The notes under the pieces were generated by a model. That model did not search any database. It was given only the letters and a program-made list of their open reading frames with translations, and was not told the DNA's origin. The translations under genes were made by a program, and so were the position numbers. Shown in pieces: positions 8,944-15,666 of a DNA stretch of 64,000 bases (within the stretch, counting starts at the first letter, position 1; each line of letters begins with the position of its first letter). The DNA is from Candidatus Liminaster caballi. GTDB lineage: Bacteria; Bacteroidota; Bacteroidia; Bacteroidales; UBA3663. The stretch spans positions 1 through 64,000 of the forward strand of contig JAGHUA010000005.1 in assembly GCA_018065085.1 (NCBI GenBank). The letters are read 5' to 3'.

Positions 8944-11709
8944 ATGAGAAAGTATCTTTATCTTTCGATTGCAGCCCTTGCACTGGCAAGCTGCTCGAAT
9001 GACGAGTTCCTCGGAACAAGCCCAGGACAATCGTCAAACTCAAAAGGCACTGGCGAAGCTATCGGTTTCGGCGGTGAGACATTGCGTCCAACACGTGCTC
9101 AAGCTGACGGAAGCGAAGCAGCAGAGAAGCTGAATGGCAACTTCATCGTCTATGGCTTCAAGACCTCGGCAGCAGAAGAAGCAGACGGCTCAGTTGACAA
9201 CAAGGTTTTCGACCTCTACAATGTCAATTACACAGCAGGTACAGCCAACACCACCGAGTCAAACACCGCTAACTGGGAGTATGTAGGTTACCAGGCTCAC
9301 CAGGGTAGCTCTGAGAAAGATCAGACCATCAAGTACTGGGATTACTCTGCCGAAGGCTATGTATTCTCAGCAGTTTCTGGTACTGGCATCACTGCTACCA
9401 AGACCACTTCAGGCACCACTGTTTACGACAAGGGTTGGACTGTTGAGATCCCAGCAGGAGGTTCACTCTCTGACCTCTACGCTTCAGATCGTCTGCCAGT
9501 AGCAAAGCCAACACCTGCAGGCACAAAGTACGATCAGGTGACCCTCACCTTCCGTGCTCTCGGTACCAAGATTCGTTTCGCTATGTACGAGACTGTTCCT
9601 GGTTATAAAGTACACGTTGACAAGTTCTACTACAATAGCTCATCTTGGGCTAACACCGAGACCAACTTCGCTATCAATGGTACTTTCAGAAAGGCTAACT
9701 CTACTGCAACTACACCTCTTACCGTAACCTATTATGATGATGCTTCAGGTATTGAGAACCGTCCAAAGGTTACTTATGACGATGCTAATGTTGACTGTGG
9801 CGTTTATGGCATTTTCGGTACAAACATCCAGAATGCTGAGGCTCTTGGTACAAACTCAACTGAGGCAACTTACGATCAGGAAGACAAGAGCTACACAATG
9901 ATTCTCCCTTACGAGAGTTCCGCTCTTTCTACTCCAGTAGATAATGTTCTTGAGCTCTATGTTGACTATACCCTGACATCTGTTGGTGGTTCGGGCGAGA
10001 AAATCGAGGTTAAGCACGCTTCTGCCAAGGTTCCTACCAACTTCAACCAGTGGAAGCCTAACTTCGCTTATACCTACATCTTCAAGATCTCAGACAACAG
10101 CAATGGTACTACTGGCGGCACAACCGATCCTAATGACCCAACTTCCGATCCTACCGATCCAGCAGGTCTATTCCCAATCACCTTCGACGCTGTCGTAATT
10201 ACCGACGAGGAGGATGTTCAGGAGACCATCACTTCGGTATCTGAGCCAAGCATCACAACTTACCAGAAGGGTATTGTCGTTACAGAGAACGATGAGTATG
10301 TTGAGGGCCAGGTTTACTACACCATCATGAACAATGGCGTGCTCATGAACACAGCTGGTGGCGTATCTAAGGTATACGAGGTTAACAACTTCACTCCAAA
10401 CAGCTTCGAAACTGTTCCAACTGAGGCTATCGTTGACAACTACTTGAATAACTTCTGCGTATTGACCGAAGTTCCAGTTGACTTCGCAGATAATGTTCCA
10501 TTGACCAATGGCACTAACCTGACATTCGACAATGGCAAGTGCCTCCAGTTCACAGCTGAGGCAGGTAAGACATACGCTATTATGTATGACTACAACAATG
10601 GCGCTGGTTGGAAGAAGGCTTGGAAGGTTGTTAAGGTTTCAGGCAGCCTGACAGATCCTTCATTCACTTTGGCTCAGACCGATGGTTCTAACCCAATCAC
10701 CACCGTTGCAGGCAAGACTGTCCTCACATTGAAGGAGGGTACTGTTGGTGTAATTGGTGCTAAACCAAACTTCAAGGTTACTAGCACAGGTGGCAACAAG
10801 GCTCTTGTCATTACTCCAACTGCTACCGATGGTGTTTACGATGTAACCGTTGATCCTGCTGCTATCTACGCAGGTAAGGCTAACGACACTTACACAGTAG
10901 ATTTCGAGGGTAAGACAGTTGGCATTACCGTTAACATTGCAAATGCTCTGACTGCTACTGCAGTTACAGTTACTGCAGGCAATGCTACTGGTGCTAACAC
11001 AACCTTCACGATTGCTGGTGCATTGAGCGATGACGGTGTTATCGTTAACGAAAACAAGGGTATCACAATCGATGCTCAGGGTTCTGGTGTTTATAAAGTA
11101 ACTGCTGATGCTAATGTTGCTTATAAGGCTGCTGGTTATGACGCGACAATTGGTGGCGTTGCACTGAAGGTTAATGTTGATAGCTATGCATTTGCTAGCG
11201 ATCTCGTTATCACCAAGGCTCTGACTGGTACCGACACAGGTGTTCTTACATTGAAGAAGAATGGTAGTGCTACTGGTGTAGCTGTGGCTTATTCTGCACT
11301 TAATGGTAATGATGCTATTGCAACAGGTGCTGATGCAACTGATGGTGAATTTACTCTTACAGCTGTTGCTGGTGGTTCATTCGACGTAACCTATGAGAAC
11401 GCAACTGCTAAGGTAACTGTTAATGCATATACAATTACTGCTGCTGATGCTTTGATTGCAGCTCGCACAGAGTTCACAACTCTTGGCGTTACAAAGAATG
11501 GCGAGGATATCAACGCCGCTGCTGGTAAGGTAATTGTTACTGCAACAATCGGAGGTTCAAATGTCATTCCTACCGCAGGTGCTGATTACTCGTTGACAAC
11601 CAATGGCAGCAAGCTTATCTTCAAGCCTTCTGTAGCTGGTTCTTACAACTTCACATACGTTGAAGATGGCAAGCAGGTTGCAGTTACAACTGTTACCGTA
11701 ACTGAGTAA
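8944..11709 (+). CDS. Fimbrillin A, Mfa1-like major pilin lipoprotein with long repeat tail
   Basis: Lipoprotein signal with lipobox ALASC (Cys17), followed by a TRA site (Arg51) where a trypsin-like protease could cut, as in type V pilins. Shared with its paralogues are SNTANWEYVG, then IKYWDYSAEGY, and later WKPNFAYTYIFKISD followed by PITFDAVV. Residues about 500-921 are extra: Thr/Ala/Gly-rich segments that look like tandem Ig-like beta modules. The gene favours GCT, GTT, GGT and ACT codons, a sign of high expression. It is probably a shaft or stalk subunit. At 921 residues it is far longer than typical pilins (400-550). Two hairpins follow the stop. Confidence 0.8.
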   Translation: MRKYLYLSIAALALASCSNDEFLGTSPGQSSNSKGTGEAIGFGGETLRPTRAQADGSEAAEKLNGNFIVYGFKTSAAEEADGSVDNKVFDLYNVNYTAGTANTTESNTANWEYVGYQAHQGSSEKDQTIKYWDYSAEGYVFSAVSGTGITATKTTSGTTVYDKGWTVEIPAGGSLSDLYASDRLPVAKPTPAGTKYDQVTLTFRALGTKIRFAMYETVPGYKVHVDKFYYNSSSWANTETNFAINGTFRKANSTATTPLTVTYYDDASGIENRPKVTYDDANVDCGVYGIFGTNIQNAEALGTNSTEATYDQEDKSYTMILPYESSALSTPVDNVLELYVDYTLTSVGGSGEKIEVKHASAKVPTNFNQWKPNFAYTYIFKISDNSNGTTGGTTDPNDPTSDPTDPAGLFPITFDAVVITDEEDVQETITSVSEPSITTYQKGIVVTENDEYVEGQVYYTIMNNGVLMNTAGGVSKVYEVNNFTPNSFETVPTEAIVDNYLNNFCVLTEVPVDFADNVPLTNGTNLTFDNGKCLQFTAEAGKTYAIMYDYNNGAGWKKAWKVVKVSGSLTDPSFTLAQTDGSNPITTVAGKTVLTLKEGTVGVIGAKPNFKVTSTGGNKALVITPTATDGVYDVTVDPAAIYAGKANDTYTVDFEGKTVGITVNIANALTATAVTVTAGNATGANTTFTIAGALSDDGVIVNENKGITIDAQGSGVYKVTADANVAYKAAGYDATIGGVALKVNVDSYAFASDLVITKALTGTDTGVLTLKKNGSATGVAVAYSALNGNDAIATGADATDGEFTLTAVAGGSFDVTYENATAKVTVNAYTITAADALIAARTEFTTLGVTKNGEDINAAAGKVIVTATIGGSNVIPTAGADYSLTTNGSKLIFKPSVAGSYNFTYVEDGKQVAVTTVTVTE

Positions 11710-11717
11710 TTCTCCCA

Positions 11718-11790
11718 TCTCGCGCTCTTTATAAAGATAAGTACGCGAGAATCCATAAAATCCAGAGGAGGTTCGACTCCTCCTCTGGAT
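11718..11790 (+). other. Two consecutive hairpins after fimbrillin A, one a tRNA-minihelix look-alike
   Basis: The first stem is TCTCGCG/CGCGAGA (11718-11724 with 11744-11750), with a loop containing CTTTATAAAG. The second is a perfect 12-bp stem (11760-11771 with 11779-11790) whose loop is TTCGACT. The second reads as a 7-bp acceptor stem stacked on a 5-bp T-arm with a consensus T-loop. There are no D-arm or anticodon arms, so it is not a tRNA gene. No T-run follows, so it is not a classical terminator. It could stabilise the 3' end of the pilin mRNA. Confidence 0.7.
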
Positions 11791-11808
11791 ACAAAACAAA
11801 AAACAAAT

Positions 11809-11830
11809 AATCGCCCCGGTGGGCAAAAAA
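11809..11830 (+). repeat. GCCC-CGGT-GGGC leader element, copy 1
   Basis: A 4-bp stem-loop followed by a run of A, ending 10 bases before the start codon of the antitoxin at 11841. The same element, with nearly identical flanks through the start codon, precedes the gene at 12200. Further copies lie at 15632 and, as a variant, at 15007. Confidence 0.7.
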
Positions 11831-11840
11831 GATAAAGAAT

Positions 11841-12083
11841 ATGAATACAACTATGCAAATTCCAAGTCAGACCATCAGTTTAGACATTACACTCGATGAG
11901 AATGTAAAACTGGCAGATGTGAAACGAGCCATAAATATGATAAAAGGCATAGTAAAGGTTAAAACGAAAACTGTGACGAAGAAGGAAACTGGATTAGAAC
12001 GAGCTTTCGAAGATTTAGAAGCTGGTCGTGTCAGTGGTCCTTTTAATTCGGCAGAAGAGTTATTCACACATCTTGGCATCTAA
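11841..12083 (+). CDS. Orphan antitoxin-like protein
   Basis: An 80-residue protein. The N-terminal half (ISLDITLDENVKLADVKRAI) predicts a beta-helix fold. The C-terminal half reads GLERAFEDLEAGRVSGPFNS and ends in LFTHLGI, typical of small antitoxins that wrap a RelE/YafQ-type toxin. It sits directly before the remnant of such a toxin. With no intact partner it may now be neutral or protect against other toxins. Confidence 0.7.
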   Translation: MNTTMQIPSQTISLDITLDENVKLADVKRAINMIKGIVKVKTKTVTKKETGLERAFEDLEAGRVSGPFNSAEELFTHLGI

Positions 12084-12086
12084 GAT

Positions 12087-12158
12087 ATGGCATATATAGT
12101 AACGACAACCAAAAGATTTGAGAAGAGCGTTGAACAAATGAAAAAGCGAGGTGCATAG
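12087..12158 (+). pseudogene. Truncated RelE/YafQ-type toxin gene
   Basis: Starting three bases after the antitoxin stop, a 23-codon frame reads MAYIVTTTKRFEKSVEQMKK and stops at TAG (12156-12158). This matches the N-terminal strand and helix of YafQ-family toxins. The catalytic two-thirds are gone. Within about 10 bases the sequence passes into another copy of the GCCC-GGGC element, so the loss looks like a deletion or cassette replacement ending at that repeat. Confidence 0.65.
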
Positions 12159-12168
12159 AGCAACAATC

Positions 12169-12190
12169 AATCGCCCCGGAGGGCAAAAAA
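12169..12190 (+). repeat. GCCC-CGGA-GGGC leader element, copy 2
   Basis: Same stem and A-run as copy 1 with one loop change. It ends 10 bases before the ATG at 12200. The following sequence, ATAAAGAATATGAATAC, is also shared with copy 1, so the repeat covers the start codon. Confidence 0.7.
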
Positions 12191-12199
12191 ATAAAGAAT

Positions 12200-12469
12200 A
12201 TGAATACGACAACACCAACAATAGGAACAATTACCATTGAGATGGATAATCCGTCAGTATTTCGCACAGTCAAAACGCTGCTGCGACAGATGAAAGGAAT
12301 ATCATCCGTGAAGGTAACTCAGAAACCCAGAGCCAAGATGACAGAAGAGGAGTTCTACTCCATGATTGATCGTTCTGCTGCAACAGAACGGAAAGATGGT
12401 AGGAACAGACAACACCCGGGTGAAAGTGTCAGTGATTATGTCAACAGGCTTTTGCAAACCCAACAGTAA
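12200..12469 (+). CDS. Antitoxin paired with a YoeB-type toxin
   Basis: An 89-residue protein coded two bases before the toxin gene. The N-terminus (ITIEMDNPSVFRTVKTLLRQMKG) resembles that of the upstream orphan antitoxin, suggesting shared descent of the first half. The C-terminal part is polar and probably forms the toxin-binding segment. It does not have a clear YefM/Phd fold by eye, so the family is left open. The call rests mainly on gene pairing, size and spacing. Confidence 0.7.
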   Translation: MNTTTPTIGTITIEMDNPSVFRTVKTLLRQMKGISSVKVTQKPRAKMTEEEFYSMIDRSAATERKDGRNRQHPGESVSDYVNRLLQTQQ

Positions 12470-12471
12470 TT

Positions 12472-12738
12472 ATGTACACGATAGATTTTACTGATGAGGC
12501 ATTAAGGCAAATGGAGTTGTTGTCTAAGCATGCGCCGAGCGCAATGCCCAAGCTCCAAAAGCTTCTTGCTGAGATAGCAGAGCATCCTCGTACAGGCACA
12601 GGACAGGTGGAACGGCTGAAGCACTTCACCAATGAAACTTGGTCAAGACGCATCACCCGAGAGCATCGGCTGGTCTATGAGATAAGAGATGAGGAAATCA
12701 TCGTACTTGTTCTCTCCGCGTATGGGCATTACGAATAA
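12472..12738 (+). CDS. Txe/YoeB-family mRNA interferase toxin
   Basis: An 88-residue protein of the RelE superfamily. These toxins cleave mRNA in the ribosome A site and are blocked by the partner antitoxin. The family pattern is clear: HPRTGTGQVERLKHF, WSRRITREHRLVYEI, then VLVLSAYGHYE with the C-terminal His-Tyr. All positions expected for activity (RR, EHR, terminal HY) appear present. It forms an operon with the gene at 12200, between two fimbrillin paralogues. Confidence 0.9.
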   Translation: MYTIDFTDEALRQMELLSKHAPSAMPKLQKLLAEIAEHPRTGTGQVERLKHFTNETWSRRITREHRLVYEIRDEEIIVLVLSAYGHYE

Positions 12739-12828
12739 TCAAACAGAATTTGTAACCCCGTCTTGCTAGACAATATTGAAATAATAAAAACAACAAATAA
12801 TATTAATAACTTCTTAATTTTTTAACTT

Positions 12829-14883
12829 ATGAAAAAGATCTTATTCTTTTCCGTTGCAGCTCTCGCTTTAGCAAGCTGCTCGAATGATGAGTTCTTGGGC
12901 GAAAACCAAACCAGTAAAAATGACGCATCCGGAGCAATCAAGTTCGCGTCAACTACCAATGGCATGACTCGTGCTGACCACGTTGGTGCAGATGCAGCAG
13001 ACCTGCTCGGCAACAACTTCGTGGTAATGGGAACCAAGGGTGGTACTATCGGTACTCCTTCTTCGGTTGTTACCACTAAGGTGTTCGACCACTACAATGT
13101 AAACTGGACACAGAACACTGCTAACACCACTGCATCCAATACTGCAGACTGGGAGTATGTTGGCCAGACCGTTCACGCATACGCTACTGCTAACGGCATC
13201 ACCGCTCAGTCTATCAAGTATTGGGACTACAGCGCAGGTCAGTATGACTTCATCGCTTACTCTGGTGGTACGGCTGATCTAGTATACGATGCAGCAGCTG
13301 CGAACAAACTCTATGTTACCGAGATTACTCCTGCTACTGCAACATCTGCTACCGGTGGTGCTTATACCGTAACTGGTGCAACCGCTGACCTCGGCAATTT
13401 CTACATCGCTGACCTCGTAACTGTTCCTCAGGCAAACTTTGGCAACGAAGTTTCAATCAAGTTCCGCAACCTGACATCTAAGGTACGTGTTGCTCTCTAC
13501 GAGACAGTTCCTGGTTACTCTATCCGCGACGTTGAGTTCTATGAGAGTGATGCTGCTGATGTTCGTTATGTAGCAGCTAGTCCTCAGCCTACATCAGGCA
13601 CAATGGAGAATTATTTCCATCAGGATGGCACTCCTTACACAAGTTCAGACAACTACGATTCAAATGAAACTTACTGCGTACCTGAGTCTGACGTAACAAC
13701 GACTGCTACTCTCTATTCTCAGACAGCTAACATCTATAGCGATGGCACTTACACAGTTTACTATCCTACAGTAAACAACAACACTGACTCTGACAACAAC
13801 AAGGCTCACGTTTCGTTCGCTGCTTCTACTTCTGGCGCAGCAACCACCAGCACTTATGCAGCTCTTGATTACAACAATGCAAAGACACTGGAAGGTGCTG
13901 TTGGTTCAAAGACTGAAAAGAAGTATCTTGGTGAGGCATCAAACAATGCTACTTATGTAGACAACTCTACAACTAAGCCTTACACCATAGTTCTTCCTAA
14001 CGAGTCTGCAACCGCTCTCACTCTCCGTGTGAACTATACTCTCGTTTCTAACGATGGTTCAAACGAGACTATCAAGGTTTGGGGTGCTAAGGCAGTTGTT
14101 CCTGCTCAGTACGTTCAGTGGAAGTCTAACTATGCTTACACCTACCTCTTCAAGATCTCTGACAACACCAATGGTTGTACTAAGGGTCTTGGTCTGGGCA
14201 CTGCTGGTTTGACTCCTATTACCTTCGATGCTGTTGTTGCTGAGACTGAGGATGGTCTTCAGGAAACTGTTACCACTGTTGCTACTCCTTCTATCACCAC
14301 TTACATGAAGGAGGCTCCCAATGCAACTGCTAATGACGAGTATCCTGCAGGTACTATTTATGTAATGGTTCAGGATGGTGCTACTATTAAGGATCTCAGC
14401 TCAGATGGTCAGCTCTACACTGTAACTGGTGCTACTACTAACGTTCCTGCTACCGAGGCTAACGTAATGGATGCTCTCAATATCCGCACTTCAACCGGCA
14501 CCGGTTCGCCTGTTGTTATCACTGGTCGCAACAGTCTTGTTCTCACCGAGGCTACAAGCGATGCTACCATCACCGCTATCCCTGGCGTAAATGGCAATGA
14601 CATCACCGTTACCGCTGGTCAGGCTGCAAGCTTCACTGGTGCAACTGGCAAGACTTATGCTTATGTTTATACCGTATCCACTGGCACAGCTAGCACTTAT
14701 AACACAGCAGTTACGCTCACGGGCGCAAGCGCACCAAGTGATTTCACAACTGCATATTATAAGGACTTTAGATGCACCACCCTTTGCGTAGCTGGTGATT
14801 ATACTGATGGTGACACCTACTACCAGAAGTTGACCAACAACAACAATGTGTACGCTGTTAAGGTTATCAAGGTAGTTTCATAA
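12829..14883 (+). CDS. Fimbrillin B, Mfa1-like pilin lipoprotein
   Basis: A 684-residue paralogue of fimbrillin A. The signal (ALALASCSNDEFLG) is nearly identical, with lipobox Cys17, and a possible cleavage Arg lies at 48 (GMTRAD). Conserved blocks are SNTADWEYVG, IKYWDYSAGQYDF, WKSNYAYTYLFKISD and PITFDAVV. It lacks the long repeat tail of fimbrillin A. The codon preference is again strongly GCT/GTT/ACT, suggesting high expression. The sequence just before the start (TTTTTTAACT then ATG) matches that of fimbrillin A. It is probably an alternative or minor shaft subunit. Confidence 0.8.
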   Translation: MKKILFFSVAALALASCSNDEFLGENQTSKNDASGAIKFASTTNGMTRADHVGADAADLLGNNFVVMGTKGGTIGTPSSVVTTKVFDHYNVNWTQNTANTTASNTADWEYVGQTVHAYATANGITAQSIKYWDYSAGQYDFIAYSGGTADLVYDAAAANKLYVTEITPATATSATGGAYTVTGATADLGNFYIADLVTVPQANFGNEVSIKFRNLTSKVRVALYETVPGYSIRDVEFYESDAADVRYVAASPQPTSGTMENYFHQDGTPYTSSDNYDSNETYCVPESDVTTTATLYSQTANIYSDGTYTVYYPTVNNNTDSDNNKAHVSFAASTSGAATTSTYAALDYNNAKTLEGAVGSKTEKKYLGEASNNATYVDNSTTKPYTIVLPNESATALTLRVNYTLVSNDGSNETIKVWGAKAVVPAQYVQWKSNYAYTYLFKISDNTNGCTKGLGLGTAGLTPITFDAVVAETEDGLQETVTTVATPSITTYMKEAPNATANDEYPAGTIYVMVQDGATIKDLSSDGQLYTVTGATTNVPATEANVMDALNIRTSTGTGSPVVITGRNSLVLTEATSDATITAIPGVNGNDITVTAGQAASFTGATGKTYAYVYTVSTGTASTYNTAVTLTGASAPSDFTTAYYKDFRCTTLCVAGDYTDGDTYYQKLTNNNNVYAVKVIKVVS

Positions 14884-14928
14884 AATGCAACCTCCTTACA
14901 ATGTAATAAGGAAAGCAAAACCCTAATA

Positions 14929-14994
14929 AGCCAAGCGGGGATTTTCTCCGCTAACTCCGAAAGCGGCAAAGCAAGAGAGACTCCCCGTTTGGCT
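14929..14994 (+). other. Long structured element after fimbrillin B
   Basis: A 13-bp outer stem (14929-14941 with 14982-14994, one G-U pair) encloses TCTC/GAGA pairing and an inner CCGCT/AGCGG hairpin (14948-14952 with 14962-14966). A 36-base stretch inside (14937-14972) is identical to 15563-15598. A GCCC-AGAT-GGGT variant of the leader element follows at 15007-15022. No T-run follows, so RNA processing or stabilisation is more likely than plain termination. Confidence 0.7.
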
Positions 14995-15006
14995 ACATAA
15001 AACAAC

Positions 15007-15022
15007 AATCGCCCAGATGGGT
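15007..15022 (+). repeat. GCCC-AGAT-GGGT leader element, variant copy
   Basis: A divergent copy of the short stem-loop, 40 bases before the ATG at 15063. It stands 12 bases after the long structured element, the same order as at 15563-15652. Confidence 0.5.
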
Positions 15023-15062
15023 GGAATGAGAAATAAAATAAAACCATTAAATATGTAGAACT

Positions 15063-15263
15063 ATGGCAGGAACAATGACACTTTGCTATGACGTTGATGA
15101 CAAGCGAGCAACGACAATGCTCCAGCTATTGCTCGCCTCGGGTCTATTCACGCAACAAAAGACAGGACTGCAGATGGCTATGGATGACATTGCTGAGGGT
15201 CGTATCAACAACTATTCATCTCTGGATGAACTAAAAACAAAATTCGCCGATGTACAGCGTTAG
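15063..15263 (+). CDS. Antitoxin of a YafQ-type module
   Basis: A 66-residue protein whose second half (KTGLQMAMDDIAEGRINNYSS) and LKTKFADVQR tail match the toxin-binding region of small antitoxins. It aligns loosely with the orphan antitoxin at 11841. It overlaps the toxin gene by 14 bases, so translation is coupled. It probably binds DNA to repress its own operon, though no operator was identified. Confidence 0.75.
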   Translation: MAGTMTLCYDVDDKRATTMLQLLLASGLFTQQKTGLQMAMDDIAEGRINNYSSLDELKTKFADVQR

Positions 15264-15525
15264 TACCACCGAACAGTTCGAACATTCCTTAAGAGAGTGT
15301 ATCCGGGCTGGAAAAGACCCGGATGAACTCTGGGCAGTTGTGGAGATACTGGCAGAAGAAGGAGTTCTTCCCGAAGCCTTTAAGCCGCACATGCTTACTG
15401 GTATCTATGCTGGATTCTGGGAATGCCATATAGATGACGATTGGCTCTTGGTTTGGCGTCAGGATAACAAAAGACTAACTCTGCTGCTTACAAATACAGG
15501 CACTCATAAAAGTCTTTTTGGATAG
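15250..15525 (+). CDS. YafQ-family mRNA interferase toxin
   Basis: A 91-residue RelE-superfamily ribonuclease that acts on ribosome-bound mRNA. The YafQ pattern is complete by eye: a helical N-terminus, LPEAFKPHMLTG, WECHIDDDWLLVW and TNTGTHKSLFG, giving the expected catalytic His, Asp and Trp positions. It sits between fimbrillins B and C. Confidence 0.88.
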   Translation: MYSVSTTEQFEHSLRECIRAGKDPDELWAVVEILAEEGVLPEAFKPHMLTGIYAGFWECHIDDDWLLVWRQDNKRLTLLLTNTGTHKSLFG

Positions 15526-15558
15526 ATAATTATGAGGTAGGAAACAATAATCATCCAG

Positions 15559-15622
15559 AGGTGGGGATTTTCTCCGCTAACTCCGAAAGCGGCAAAGCCG
15601 GAGAGACTCCGCTTGGCTAAAT
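15559..15622 (+). other. Second copy of the structured element, before fimbrillin C
   Basis: Bases 15563-15598 are identical to 14937-14972. The flanking GAGAGACTCC and TTGGCTA are also shared. Here TCTCC pairs with GGAGA (15571-15575 with 15600-15604) and GGC-AAA-GCC forms a small hairpin, but the outer 13-bp stem of copy 1 is not kept. It stands right after the YafQ toxin gene, so the two copies flank that toxin-antitoxin module. Confidence 0.7.
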
Positions 15623-15631
15623 AAAACATCA

Positions 15632-15652
15632 AATCGCCCCGGTGGGCAAAAA
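15632..15652 (+). repeat. GCCC-CGGT-GGGC leader element, copy 3
   Basis: Same stem and loop as copy 1, followed by an A-run, ending 14 bases before the fimbrillin C start codon. Confidence 0.7.
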
Positions 15653-15666
15653 GAATTAATAGAATA

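Noticed and set aside
11718..11790. A tRNA gene
   Set aside because: Only an acceptor/T-arm-like stack is present. There is no D-arm, anticodon arm or matching 5' half at the right distance.
11718..15652. Integron with attC-like hairpins
   Set aside because: The hairpins lack the RYYYAAC/GTTRRRY boxes, and no integrase gene is in the window.
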